From: Pseudoflavonifractor gallinarum
Lineage (GTDB): Bacteria; Bacillota; Clostridia; Oscillospirales; Oscillospiraceae
Length of the DNA: 64,000 nt
NCBI RefSeq assembly: GCF_014982855.1
Contig: NZ_JADCKF010000002.1
Span: forward strand, 186,001 to 250,000
Direction of reading: 5' to 3'
In this document: piece by piece, positions 7,377 through 15,955 of the stretch
Layout of the letters: every line of letters begins with the position of its first letter
Position numbering within the stretch: position 1 is the stretch's first letter
The notes under the pieces: model-generated
What the model was told of the DNA's origin: nothing
Databases searched by the model: none
Seen by the model: only the letters and a program-made list of their open reading frames with translations
Program-made: the position numbers and the translations under genes

Positions 7377-8408
7377 ATGAAGAGCAAGCGATGGACGGCC
7401 CTGGCCCTGAGCCTGGCCCTGAGCATGACCCTGCTGGCGGGATGCGGCGGGGGAGAGCCCGCTCCCACCGCCACGCCCGCGCCTGAGAGCAGCGCCACCC
7501 CGGCGCCCACCCAGGAGAGCGAGCGCACGGAGGTAAGACTGGCCATGCTCAACGGCCCCACCGGCATGGGCGCGGCCAAGCTGATTTCGGATCATCTGGC
7601 GGGGGAGACCCGCAATGACTACCAGGTGGAGGTGGCCTCCCAGCCCACCGACCTGACCGCCAAGCTGGGGAAGGGCGAGGTGGACATCGCCGCCCTGCCC
7701 ACCAATGTGGCGGCCAACCTCTACCAGAAGACGGGGAACATCCAGATGCTGGCCCTCAACACCCTGGGCGTGCTCTACATTCTGGAGAACGGGGATACGG
7801 TGCACTCCATGGCCGACCTGGCGGGGAAGACCCTCTACGCCACCGGACAGGGGGCCAACCCGGAGTACGTGCTGCGCTATCTCCTGGAGCAGAACGGCCT
7901 GGACGGAGAGAGCGATGTGAACATCGTGTGGAAAACCTCCGAGGAAGTGCAGACCCTGATGGCCTCCGGCGAGGCAGAGCTGGCCATGCTCCCCGTCCCG
8001 GCGGCCACGGCGGTGACCATGCAGAATCCCGACGTGCGTCTGGCGCTGGACTTCAATGACGCCTGGGAGGAGAGCGGCGCGGGCGGCACCTTCACCATGG
8101 GCTGCGTGGTGGCCCGGAAGGACTTCATCGAGGAGCATCCCCAGGCGGTGGAGGATTTCCTGACCGAGTATGCCGAGTCCATCGCCTTCATTGCCGAGGG
8201 GAGCGACGAGGCGGCCCAGATGGTGGTGGACGCGGGCATCGTGCCCAAGCTCCCCATTGCCAAGGCAGCCATCCCCCAGGCCAACCTGGTGTGCATCACC
8301 GGGTCGGACATGCTGGACATCAACTCCTACTATGAGGTGCTCTTCCAGGCCGACCCCGCCTCCATCGGCGGCGGTATCCCGGACGACGGATTCTTCTATA
8401 TCCCCTAA
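7377..8408 (+). CDS. ABC transporter substrate-binding lipoprotein, SsuA/TauA/NMT1-like
   Basis: This 343-aa secreted lipoprotein has a signal peptide with lipobox LLAGC (Cys23) and a long Thr/Pro/Ala linker. The type II periplasmic-binding fold of the nitrate/sulfonate/thiamine-precursor group shows LAMLNGPTGMGAAKL, KGEVDIAALPTNVAANLY, DLAGKTLYATGQG and ASGEAELAMLPVPAA. ATG 7377 follows GGAAAGG. The matching permease and ATPase lie downstream but are separated from it by mosaic repeat copy 2 and a new promoter. The substrate cannot be read from sequence; sulfonate, nitrate-like anions or a pyrimidine precursor are candidates. Confidence 0.82.
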   Translation: MKSKRWTALALSLALSMTLLAGCGGGEPAPTATPAPESSATPAPTQESERTEVRLAMLNGPTGMGAAKLISDHLAGETRNDYQVEVASQPTDLTAKLGKGEVDIAALPTNVAANLYQKTGNIQMLALNTLGVLYILENGDTVHSMADLAGKTLYATGQGANPEYVLRYLLEQNGLDGESDVNIVWKTSEEVQTLMASGEAELAMLPVPAATAVTMQNPDVRLALDFNDAWEESGAGGTFTMGCVVARKDFIEEHPQAVEDFLTEYAESIAFIAEGSDEAAQMVVDAGIVPKLPIAKAAIPQANLVCITGSDMLDINSYYEVLFQADPASIGGGIPDDGFFYIP

Positions 8409-8413
8409 GGAAC

Positions 8414-8454
8414 AGCGGCGTCCCGGCGGACCAGGCGGTCCCCGGGGCGCCGCT
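8414..8454 (+). terminator. Hairpin after the binding-protein gene (weak terminator)
   Basis: The stem AGCGGCG-TCCCGG pairs with CCGGGG-CGCCGCT. There is no T run, so termination may be weak and allow read-through to the permease. Confidence 0.4.
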
Positions 8455-8490
8455 TCGTCTGCTGCGGAAGGTGGGGACCTAGGCGGAGCA

Positions 8491-8659
8491 AGCCTCGCAG
8501 AGTTCCGCCGTCCGCAGACGGCGGAAGCAGGTCAAAGCGTGTTTTTCGGCGGCGTGTACGTCGAAAAACACTCCCCTCAGGCCGCAAGCGTGCGCCCCAA
8601 AGGGGCGTGCGACGCAGCGGACTGCATCTCCTTCGAAAAAATGCCTGCATTTTTGAGAG
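8491..8659 (-). repeat. Mosaic palindromic element, copy 2 (169 bp, minus orientation)
   Basis: On the plus strand it reads E (GCCTCGCAGAGTTCCGCCGTC...), D, C, B and ends in ATGCCTGCATTTTTGAGAG. The D stem here is GTGTTTTTCG / CGAAAAACAC, a paired change from the usual TTTTCCG / CGGAAAA. The A palindrome is absent. It lies between the binding protein and its permease. Confidence 0.85.
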
Positions 8660-8669
8660 CAATAAATGC

Positions 8670-8698
8670 TTGCCTTTCCCCCGGGGGGTCGGTATACT
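8670..8698 (+). promoter_or_regulatory. Promoter of the permease-ATPase pair
   Basis: TTGCCT at 8670-8675 and TATACT at 8693-8698 have 17-bp spacing. It begins 10 bp after repeat copy 2. Confidence 0.65.
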
Positions 8699-8735
8699 AT
8701 CTCTTGTTTGTACGGTGAAGAAGGGAGGGAGAGGG

Positions 8736-9521
8736 ATGAAGCTGCGCCGTCTGGCCAGGCGGGTGCTCCTGCCGGCGCTGTTCTGGCTGCTGCTCTGGCA
8801 GGGGGCCGTGTGGTATCTCCTGTGGGCCGAGGAGCTGGAGAGCACCGCCCTCTTCCTGCCCTCCCCCCTCCTGGTGGGGCGCACCCTGCTGGAGCTGATG
8901 GGCACGCAGGTCTTCTGGCAGACCGCCCTCGCCAGTCTGGGGCGGATCTTTGGGGGACTGCTGGCGGGGGTGTGCCTGGGGACCCTCCTGGCCGTGTGCA
9001 CCAGCGCCTGGGGCTGGGCGGAGCTCCTCCTGGCCCCGGCGGTGCGGGTCATCCGGGCCACGCCGGTGGCCTCCTTTATCCTGCTGGTCATCCTGTGGGC
9101 CCCCACCGGGCAGGTGCCGGTGGTGGTGTCCGCCCTGATGGTGCTGCCGGTGGTGTGGGGGAACGTGTGCCAGGGCATCGCCCAGACCGACCCCCTGCTG
9201 CTGGAGGCCGCCCGGGCCTACCGCTTTGGCCGGTGGAAGCGGGTGCGCCTGGTCTACATTCCCTCGGTGCTGCCCTACTTTGCCAGCGGCTGCCACACCG
9301 CCCTGGGACTGGCCTGGAAGTCCGGGGTGGCCGCCGAGGTGCTGTGCGTGCCCCGGCTGGCCATCGGCACCCAGGTGTACTATTCCAAGATCTATCTGGA
9401 GACCCCCGCCCTCTTTGCGTGGACGGCGGTGGTGCTGGCCCTGAGCTTCGCCCTGGAGGGCGTGCTGGGGGCCCTCCTGGGCCGCCTGGAGAGGAGGGGG
9501 AGCCGTGCTGCGGATTCATGA
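8736..9521 (+). CDS. ABC transporter permease, SsuC/TauC-like
   Basis: This 261-aa polytopic membrane protein has about six hydrophobic segments. The EAA loop ([20 protein letters not shown], about residues 150-170) is the site that docks the ATPase. It belongs to the BPD_transp_1 family of the sulfonate/nitrate/taurine group. ATG 8736 follows GAGGG and matches the family N-terminus; the upstream in-frame ATG lies in the repeat and is rejected. It overlaps the ATPase gene by 17 bp and would work with the lipoprotein encoded at 7377-8408. Confidence 0.85.
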   Translation: MKLRRLARRVLLPALFWLLLWQGAVWYLLWAEELESTALFLPSPLLVGRTLLELMGTQVFWQTALASLGRIFGGLLAGVCLGTLLAVCTSAWGWAELLLAPAVRVIRATPVASFILLVILWAPTGQVPVVVSALMVLPVVWGNVCQGIAQTDPLLLEAARAYRFGRWKRVRLVYIPSVLPYFASGCHTALGLAWKSGVAAEVLCVPRLAIGTQVYYSKIYLETPALFAWTAVVLALSFALEGVLGALLGRLERRGSRAADS

Positions 9522-10086
9522 GCTCACCGTGTCCTTTGGGGAGAAGCGGGTGCTGGATTCCTTCTCCCTCACCCTCCCCGGGGAGGGCATCACCGCCCTG
9601 GCCGGGCCGTCGGGCTGCGGCAAGACCACCCTGCTGCGCACCCTGGCCGGCCTGGAGCGGCCCGCCGGGGGGACCTTCACCCTGCCGGGGGAGGCGGTGC
9701 TCCTCTTCCAGGAGGACCGGCTCTTTCCCTGGCGCAGGACCGGCGAGCAGATCGCCGACGTGCTCCCCCGGGCGCGGCGGCAGGAGGTGGGGAAGTTCCT
9801 CTCCCTGGTGGAGCTGGAGGGGGAGGAGGACCGGCCCATCCAGATACTCTCGGGCGGGATGCGGCGGCGGCTGGCCCTGGCCCGGGCCCTGGCCTGCGAG
9901 GGCGGGGTGTACCTGCTGGACGAGCCATTCACCGGCGTGGACAAGGAGCGCGCCGGGCGCATCCTGGAGCGCATCCGGGCCCTGGGGAAGCCGGTGCTCC
10001 TCTCCAGCCACGAGGAGGGGGTCCTGGCCCTGGCCGACCGCGTGGTCCATCTGGAGGGGCCGCCCCTGCGCCTCCGGGAATTGTGA
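9505..10086 (+). CDS. ABC transporter ATP-binding protein, SsuB/TauB-like (short)
   Basis: This cytosolic ATPase partners the permease just upstream. At 193 aa it is shorter than typical SsuB/TauB proteins (about 240-260 aa) but has all motifs: Walker [10 protein letters not shown] (34-42), a Q-loop in [11 protein letters not shown], signature LSGGM, Walker B VYLLDEP and a switch histidine in SSHEEG. The missing length is at the C-terminus and between Walker A and the Q-loop, so it appears to be a compact functional form. The start is GTG 9505 inside the permease gene, preceded by GGAGGGGG. Confidence 0.82.
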   Translation: MLRIHELTVSFGEKRVLDSFSLTLPGEGITALAGPSGCGKTTLLRTLAGLERPAGGTFTLPGEAVLLFQEDRLFPWRRTGEQIADVLPRARRQEVGKFLSLVELEGEEDRPIQILSGGMRRRLALARALACEGGVYLLDEPFTGVDKERAGRILERIRALGKPVLLSSHEEGVLALADRVVHLEGPPLRLREL

Positions 10087-10124
10087 AGATTTTATGAAGG
10101 ATGGCCGATCTGTGCAAAATCCCC

Positions 10125-10154
10125 TTGCACATCCCGCTTTTGAGGGAGTATGAT
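10125..10154 (+). promoter_or_regulatory. Promoter of the LtaS-like gene
   Basis: TTGCAC at 10125-10130 and TATGAT at 10149-10154 have an 18-bp spacer. Confidence 0.6.
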
Positions 10155-10196
10155 ACAGAAAAAATCAAATTCGAGAGGAGCCGAGTGGAAGAACGG

Positions 10197-12092
10197 ATGA
10201 ACATGCCCACAAAACCGAAACGTCATACCGGCCGGAAGGCGCGCCCCCGCTGGCCGAAGCTGGCCCTGGAGCCGTCCCGGGCGGCCTGGCTCTCCCGGCT
10301 GGCCTTTGCGGTGGGACCTCTTGTCTCGTACAGCCTGGTGGAGGTTCTCAACTATAATCAGCCCTGGGGGAGCTTTACCCCCCTTCAGGTGGCCCTCAAC
10401 CTGGTGTGGTACTATCTGGGGGCCTTCTTTTTCTACTTTGTCCTGGGCCGCCGGGACCGGGCCACCAAGGTGGCCATGCTCGTGGCCTGGGCCATCGGGA
10501 TCGTCAACCGCTATGCCATCGCCTTCCGGGGGCGCACCCTCTTCCCGGGGGACATCGTCACCATCCGCACGGCGCTGAATGTGGCGGGCAACTACAACTA
10601 CACCCCGGACCTCATGATGGTGCTGACCGGACTGTGCGTGGCCCTCTTCATCGGCGTGCTCTCCCTGCTGCCCGCCCCGGCGGAGCGGCAGCGGTTCTCC
10701 TGGAAGCTCTTCCTGCCCACGCTGGCCGGGTCCGGGGCCTTCCTCTACTTCTTTTTCTGCACCAACGCGGTCTCGGACGCGGGGATCTCCCCCTCCATGT
10801 GGACCACCCGGGGCAATGGGCTGGCCCTGAATTTCAGCCTGTGCCTCCGGTACAGCCGGGTGAAGGCCCCCGACGGGTACGGCAGGGACGCCCTCACCAC
10901 TCTGGCAGAGGAGCACCCCTCGGAGGAAGCCGCCGTGAGCGCCTCGACCGACGGGATTACCCGCCCGGTGAACCTGATCGTGGTGATGAACGAGTCCCTC
11001 TCCGATCTGAGCGTCATCCCGGGGGTGGAGACCAATCAGGACCCCATGCCCTTCCTCCACAGCCTGGAGGAGAACACGGTGAAGGGCTGGGCCTTCTCCT
11101 CTGTGTTCGGCGGGACCACCGCCAACTCGGAGTATGAGTTCCTCACCGGCAACACCGTCACCTTCCTGCCCGCGGGCACGGTGCCCTACCACATGTACGT
11201 GGGGCAGGGGGATCCCTCCCTGGCCGGGCAGATGGAGTCCCTGGGGTATGCCACGGTGGCCATGCACCCCTACTACTCCTCCGGCTGGAACCGGGTGGCC
11301 GTCTACAACGACTACGGCTTTGACGAGCAGTATTTCCTGGAGGACTTCGACTACGACGAGAGCGACATCATCCGGGAATACCTCTCCGACCGGGCCAATT
11401 ACGAAAACCTCATCGCCCGCTATGAGGCCAAGGAGGAGGGACAGTCCCTCTTCCTCTTCAACGTGACCATGCAGAACCACAGCGCCTACACCGGCGAGTG
11501 GACCAACCTCCCGGAGGAGGTCCACCTCACCGGAGCATATGAGGGCCGCTTCCGCACGGTGGACCAGTACCTCAACCTGGTCTATCAGAGCGACCAGGCC
11601 TTTGAATACCTGATCGACTACTTCTCCCAGGTGGAGGAGCCCACCATGATCTGTATGTTCGGCGACCACCAGCCCCAGGTGGCCACCAACTTCTACACCG
11701 AGGCCCTGGGCGGTGAGGTGGAGGCCCTGGACACCGACACGGCGGAGAAAAAGCAGATCGTCCCCTTTGTGATCTGGGCCAATTACGACATCCCGGAGGG
11801 GCAGGACGTGACCCTCTCCCTCAACTACCTCTCGGCCCTGCTGATGGAGACGGCGGGCCTGCCCACCACCGGGTATCAGGACTTCCTCCTCTCCCTGTGG
11901 GAGGACCTGCCCGTCATCAACCCGGTGGGCTACCTGGACCGGGACGGCGACTGGACGGCCGAGGAGCACTGGGAGGAGCTGCCCGACTACGCCCGGGAGA
12001 GCCTGGCCGAGTACCGCATCCTGGAGTACTGCAACATCTTTGACAAGGGGAGCCGTCCGGAGGACTTCTATACCCTGGATACCGGCGAGTAA
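10197..12092 (+). CDS. LTA synthase family protein (sulfatase-fold phosphotransferase)
   Basis: This 631-aa membrane protein has a hydrophobic N-terminal half (about five membrane segments, residues 25-200) and an extracellular alkaline-phosphatase/sulfatase domain (about 260-590). By family it transfers glycerol-phosphate or a similar group from a lipid to make lipoteichoic acid or decorate glycans. The catalytic threonine lies in FGGTTANSEYEFLTG, and the metal-binding region FGDHQPQ is present. ATG 10197 is chosen because the region before it is promoter; ATG 10203 is a close alternative. It is monocistronic, with a terminator after it. Confidence 0.85.
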   Translation: MNMPTKPKRHTGRKARPRWPKLALEPSRAAWLSRLAFAVGPLVSYSLVEVLNYNQPWGSFTPLQVALNLVWYYLGAFFFYFVLGRRDRATKVAMLVAWAIGIVNRYAIAFRGRTLFPGDIVTIRTALNVAGNYNYTPDLMMVLTGLCVALFIGVLSLLPAPAERQRFSWKLFLPTLAGSGAFLYFFFCTNAVSDAGISPSMWTTRGNGLALNFSLCLRYSRVKAPDGYGRDALTTLAEEHPSEEAAVSASTDGITRPVNLIVVMNESLSDLSVIPGVETNQDPMPFLHSLEENTVKGWAFSSVFGGTTANSEYEFLTGNTVTFLPAGTVPYHMYVGQGDPSLAGQMESLGYATVAMHPYYSSGWNRVAVYNDYGFDEQYFLEDFDYDESDIIREYLSDRANYENLIARYEAKEEGQSLFLFNVTMQNHSAYTGEWTNLPEEVHLTGAYEGRFRTVDQYLNLVYQSDQAFEYLIDYFSQVEEPTMICMFGDHQPQVATNFYTEALGGEVEALDTDTAEKKQIVPFVIWANYDIPEGQDVTLSLNYLSALLMETAGLPTTGYQDFLLSLWEDLPVINPVGYLDRDGDWTAEEHWEELPDYARESLAEYRILEYCNIFDKGSRPEDFYTLDTGE

Positions 12093-12101
12093 TCTACCAC
12101 G

Positions 12102-12136
12102 AAGGCCGCAGGCACTACGGTGTCCGCGGCCTTTTT
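12102..12136 (+). terminator. Terminator after the LtaS-like gene
   Basis: The stem AAGGCCGC / GCGGCCTT is followed by a T run. Confidence 0.8.
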
Positions 12137-12180
12137 CTGCCCGGCCGGATGGGAAAACATGGACGGGAACGCATCCTCTG

Positions 12181-12189
12181 TGCTATAAT
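12181..12189 (+). promoter_or_regulatory. Extended -10 element upstream of the CDF gene
   Basis: TGCTATAAT is a consensus extended -10; no clear -35 is seen. If used, repeat copy 3 lies in the 5' untranslated region of the CDF mRNA. Confidence 0.5.
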
Positions 12190-12260
12190 GATACATTAAG
12201 CAAGCAGAAGAAACACAAACAGGCTGACGATAACGTGTATTTCTGTGCTTTGCGCTGCAA

Positions 12261-12453
12261 GAGCCTCGCAGAGTTCCGCCGTCCCGCAGACGGCGGAAGA
12301 GGATCAAATCGTGTTTTCCGGCGGCGTGTACGCCGGAAAACACTCTGCTCAGGCCGCAAGTGTGCGAGCGTCAGCGAGTGCATGCAGCGGCCTGCTTCCC
12401 CCTCGAAAAAATGCGTGCATTTTTGAGAAGCGTGTCGAAACATTTCGACACGC
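12261..12453 (-). repeat. Mosaic palindromic element, copy 3 (193 bp, minus orientation)
   Basis: On the plus strand the order is E, D, C, B, A. The A palindrome GCGTGTCGAA-N4-TTCGACACGC is at 12430-12453. The D stem is GTGTTTTCCGGCG / CGCCGGAAAACAC, longer than in other copies. It fills most of the 393-bp gap between the LtaS-like and CDF genes; the rest holds a terminator and an extended -10. Confidence 0.85.
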
Positions 12454-12485
12454 TGACATAAAGAACGACTTGGAGTGGAAATGGC

Positions 12486-13655
12486 ATGACAGAACAGTTG
12501 CTCCGGCGGTTTGTCCGGGATTATGAGAAGGTACAGGATGCGCAGGTGCGGGAGCGGTACGGGATGCTCTCAGGGGGCGTTGGGATCTTTCTCAACCTGC
12601 TGCTCTCGGCGGGAAAGTTTTTCGCGGGGGTGCTGACCGGGTCCATCTCCATCACGGCCGACGCCTTCAACAACCTCTCGGACGCGGGCTCCTCGGTGGT
12701 GACCCTGGTGGGCTTCCGCCTGGCGGGGCAGAAGGCCGACGACGACCACCCCTTCGGCCACGGCCGGATCGAGTATCTGGCGGGTCTGCTGGTGTCCATG
12801 CTCATTCTGCTGGTGGGCGTGGAGCTGGGCAAGTCCTCCATCGAGAAGATCCTCCACCCCGAGCCAGTGGTCTTCTCCGCCGTGTCGGCGGGCATCCTGC
12901 TGTGCTCCATCGCCGTGAAGCTCTGGATGTGCTTCTTTAACCGCAACCTCTCCCGGCGCATCGGCTCGGCGGCCATGGCGGCCACGGCCATGGACTCCCT
13001 CTCCGACGTGGTGGCCACCAGCGCCGTGCTTCTGGGCGCGGTGGTGGGCGCCCTGACCGGCGTGTCCATCGACGGCTGGGTGGGCGTGCTGGTGGCCCTC
13101 TTCATCCTCCGGGCCGGGTGGGAGGCCGCCAAGGACACCATCGACCCCCTCCTGGGCCAGACCCCCGACCGGGACCTGGTGCGGGAGATCGAACAGACCA
13201 TCCTGGCCCACCCGGAGGTGGTGGGCATCCACGACCTCATCATCCACGACTACGGCCCCGGGCGGTCCATGATGTCCTTCCACGCGGAGGTGCCCATGAA
13301 CGCCGACATCATGGAGGCCCACGACGTGATCGACCACATCGAGCGGGAGCTCAAGGAGAAGTTCGGCATCGAGACCTCGGCCCACATGGACCCCATCGCC
13401 ACCGAGGACGAGGGGGTCAACCGCACCCGGCTGTGGGTGGCCCAGCAGGTGAAGGAGCTGGACGAGCGCCTGACCATCCACGACTTCCGCATGACGGCGG
13501 GCCCCCACCACACCAACCTGATCTTCGACGTGGTGGCCCCCCACAATTTCTCTATGGAGGACGAGGCCCTGGCCGCCGCCATCCAGCAGCGCATCCAGGC
13601 CCACGATCCCCACTGCTACGCCGTCATCCAGGTGGACCACGCCTACGTGGAGTAG
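12486..13655 (+). CDS. Cation diffusion facilitator (CDF) metal transporter
   Basis: This 389-aa protein exports divalent metals (Zn, Fe, Mn or Co) by proton exchange. About six transmembrane segments span residues 25-210. Metal-site motifs are ITADAFNNLSDAG in TM2 and AMDSLSDVVAT in TM5, with the cytosolic HPFGHGRIEYL loop between. The C-terminal ferredoxin-like domain is followed by a second His-rich region up to residue 389, longer than the minimal CDF of about 300 aa. ATG 12486 follows GGAGTGG. Metal specificity is not determinable by eye. Confidence 0.9.
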   Translation: MTEQLLRRFVRDYEKVQDAQVRERYGMLSGGVGIFLNLLLSAGKFFAGVLTGSISITADAFNNLSDAGSSVVTLVGFRLAGQKADDDHPFGHGRIEYLAGLLVSMLILLVGVELGKSSIEKILHPEPVVFSAVSAGILLCSIAVKLWMCFFNRNLSRRIGSAAMAATAMDSLSDVVATSAVLLGAVVGALTGVSIDGWVGVLVALFILRAGWEAAKDTIDPLLGQTPDRDLVREIEQTILAHPEVVGIHDLIIHDYGPGRSMMSFHAEVPMNADIMEAHDVIDHIERELKEKFGIETSAHMDPIATEDEGVNRTRLWVAQQVKELDERLTIHDFRMTAGPHHTNLIFDVVAPHNFSMEDEALAAAIQQRIQAHDPHCYAVIQVDHAYVE

Positions 13656-13801
13656 GGCGCGTGTCGGCCTGCGTGGAGTAGGTTTTACAGAATATTCACC
13701 CAATCCGGTGGAAAAAGCGCGTACAATAGAGACCAAGGAATATCTCCCGGAGCGGCCCCCTGTCCGGGGCGGAGGGCTCCCAGGAAAGGAAGGAATGCCA
13801 T

Positions 13802-14494
13802 ATGGCCACAAAGGTCCTGATCGTAGAGGACGAAACCAACATCGCCGAGCTTTTGCATCTCTACCTGGAAAAAGAGGGGTTTGAGACCGCAGTGGCGGGG
13901 GACGGCGGGAAGGCGGTGGAGCTCTTCCGCTCCTTCCATCCCGAGCTGGTCCTGCTGGACATCATGCTGCCCGTCATGGACGGCTGGTCGGTGCTCAAGA
14001 AGATCCGGGAGAGCGACAAGACCCCCGTCATCATGCTCACCGCCAAGGGCGAGACCGACGACAAGGTGAGCGGCCTGGAGATGGGGGCCGACGATTACAT
14101 CGTCAAGCCCTTTGAGATGAAGGAGGTCCTGGCCCGCATCCACGCGGTCCTGCGCCGCTTCGGCGCCGAGGAGAACAGCGAGGAGAAGAAGCTCTCCTTC
14201 GACAAGCTCACCATCAACCTGGACTCCTACGAGCTGCTGGTGGACGGCAAGCGGGTGGACACCCCGCCCAAGGAGCTGGAGCTGCTCTACCACCTGGCCT
14301 CGGCCCCCAACCGTGTCTTTACCCGCAACCAGCTGCTGGACGAGGTGTGGGGCTTTGACTACTTCGGCGACTCCCGCACGGTGGACGTGCACATCAAGCG
14401 CCTGCGGGAAAAGCTGGAGGGGGTCAGCGACCAGTGGTGCCTCAAGACCGTGTGGGGCGTGGGCTACAAGTTTGAGGTCGTGAGCGCGGGATGA
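13802..14494 (+). CDS. OmpR/PhoB-family response regulator
   Basis: This 230-aa regulator has an N-terminal receiver domain with the phospho-acceptor Asp53 in LVLLDIMLPVMDG, acidic residues Glu9-Asp10, the conserved Thr in MLTAKGE and Lys in DDYIVKPF. The C-terminal winged-helix DNA-binding domain shows TPPKELELLYHL and DSRTVDVHIKRLREKL. ATG 13802 follows GGAAAGGAAGG. It overlaps the sensor kinase gene by 4 bp. A TACAAT -10 at 13722-13727 is possible, but no good -35 matches it. Confidence 0.93.
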   Translation: MATKVLIVEDETNIAELLHLYLEKEGFETAVAGDGGKAVELFRSFHPELVLLDIMLPVMDGWSVLKKIRESDKTPVIMLTAKGETDDKVSGLEMGADDYIVKPFEMKEVLARIHAVLRRFGAEENSEEKKLSFDKLTINLDSYELLVDGKRVDTPPKELELLYHLASAPNRVFTRNQLLDEVWGFDYFGDSRTVDVHIKRLREKLEGVSDQWCLKTVWGVGYKFEVVSAG

Positions 14495-15924
14495 AGAGCA
14501 TCTACGGACGCCAGTTCTCCATGATGGCCGCCATCATCCTCATCTCCTTCACCCTGCTGGGGTCGGCCTTCATCACCCTGACGTACCAGTATACCCTGCG
14601 GGAGAAGCAGGAGGCCCTGGAGCGCAACGTGGACTTCATCGCCGACTTCACCAGCGCCATGAAGTCCAACGGAGCCAGCCTGTACGACGCGTCCTACAAG
14701 GCCTATGTGGGCTCCATCGCCAGCATCTCGGACGCCTACGTGCTCATCTGCCGCACCGACGGGCGGGTGCTCCTCTACTCCGACGGGGCCATCCGCAGCG
14801 GCCTGGCCGCCCCCACGGTGCCCGCCTCCGTGTGCGGCGAGATCGCCCAGAACGGCAGCTATCAGGGGATGACCGCCATGGGCGGCCTCTTCCCCGAGCG
14901 GCGGTATGTCTCCGGCCGGGCGGTGGTCCAGAGCGACTTCCTGGGGCAGACCCATGAGACCAACCTGGTCTTTGTGGCGGCCAACACCTCCAGCCTCACC
15001 GAGCTGTGGCGGGCGGTGGCCACCATCTTCCTCTTCACCTCGGTGGGCGTGCTGTGCATCGCCTTCATCAGCAGCTCGGTCACCTCCCTCCACCAGACCC
15101 GGCCCATGAAGGAGATCGCCGACGCGGCCCGGAAGTTCGGCCACGGCGAGTTCGACGCCCGGGTCACCGGCTATGAGAACCGCAAGGACGAGGTGGGCGA
15201 GCTGGCCGAGGCCTTCAACGCCATGGCCGAGTCCCTCTCCAAGGCCGAGGCCAAGCGCAGCGAGTTCATCGCCAACGTCTCCCACGAGCTCAAGACCCCC
15301 ATGACCACCATCGCCGGGTTCGCCGACGGCATTCTGGACGGCACCATCCCCCCCGAGCGGGAGAAGGAGTACCTCAAGACCATCTCCTCCGAGACCCGGC
15401 GGCTCTCCCGGCTGGTGCGGCGGATGCTGGACCTCTCCCGCCTCCAGTCCAAAGAGAACGTGACCGCCCAGGAGCAGTTCGACGTCTCCGAGGTCATGCT
15501 GCGGGTGCTGGTGAGCCTGGAGACCAAGATCAACGCCCGCCACCTGGACGTGGACACCGCCATCCCCGACGGGCCGGTCACCGTCTGGGGAGACCCGGAC
15601 GCCATCACCCAGGTGTGCTATAACCTGCTGGACAACGCCATCAAGTTTTCCACCGAGGGCACCACCATGGGCATCAGCGTGACCGCCAAGGGCGGAAAGG
15701 CCTATGTGTCGGTGCGCAACACCGGCGAGACCATCCCCCCCGAGGAGCTGGCCCTGCTCTTCGACCGCTTCCACAAGACCGACCGCTCCCGCAGCGAGGA
15801 CCGGGACGGCGTGGGGCTGGGACTGTACATCGTCAAGACCATTCTGGGCAACCACAAGGAAAATATCACCGTCACCAGCGAGAACGGCGTGACCGAGTTC
15901 ACCTTCACGCTGACGCTGGCGTAG
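14491..15924 (+). CDS. Sensor histidine kinase with HAMP domain
   Basis: This 477-aa membrane kinase is the partner of the regulator just upstream. TM1 is at about residues 8-30, followed by a roughly 140-residue extracellular sensor region and TM2 at about 170-192, then HAMP (about 195-250). The HisKA dimerisation domain has the phospho-acceptor His265 in ANVSHELKTP. The HATPase domain has an N box (YNLLDNAIKF) and a G box (DGVGLGLYIVK). The signal is unknown, but the HtrA-like protease encoded 31 bp downstream suggests envelope or protein-folding stress. Confidence 0.93.
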   Translation: MKSIYGRQFSMMAAIILISFTLLGSAFITLTYQYTLREKQEALERNVDFIADFTSAMKSNGASLYDASYKAYVGSIASISDAYVLICRTDGRVLLYSDGAIRSGLAAPTVPASVCGEIAQNGSYQGMTAMGGLFPERRYVSGRAVVQSDFLGQTHETNLVFVAANTSSLTELWRAVATIFLFTSVGVLCIAFISSSVTSLHQTRPMKEIADAARKFGHGEFDARVTGYENRKDEVGELAEAFNAMAESLSKAEAKRSEFIANVSHELKTPMTTIAGFADGILDGTIPPEREKEYLKTISSETRRLSRLVRRMLDLSRLQSKENVTAQEQFDVSEVMLRVLVSLETKINARHLDVDTAIPDGPVTVWGDPDAITQVCYNLLDNAIKFSTEGTTMGISVTAKGGKAYVSVRNTGETIPPEELALLFDRFHKTDRSRSEDRDGVGLGLYIVKTILGNHKENITVTSENGVTEFTFTLTLA

Positions 15925-15955
15925 GGGGTTCTTACCCCCGTGCAGGAGGAGTTGC

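Noticed and set aside
6899-7579. N-terminal extension of the LCP gene to 7579
   Set aside because: It would overlap the small gene at 7030-7212, the promoter at 6958-6986 and the divergent promoter at 7293-7321; the extra residues are low-complexity Arg/Pro.
9505-10153. Alternative frame 8666-10153 over the permease and ATPase genes
   Set aside because: Pro/Gly/Arg-rich shadow frame without motifs; the two real genes in other frames have Walker motifs and membrane helices.
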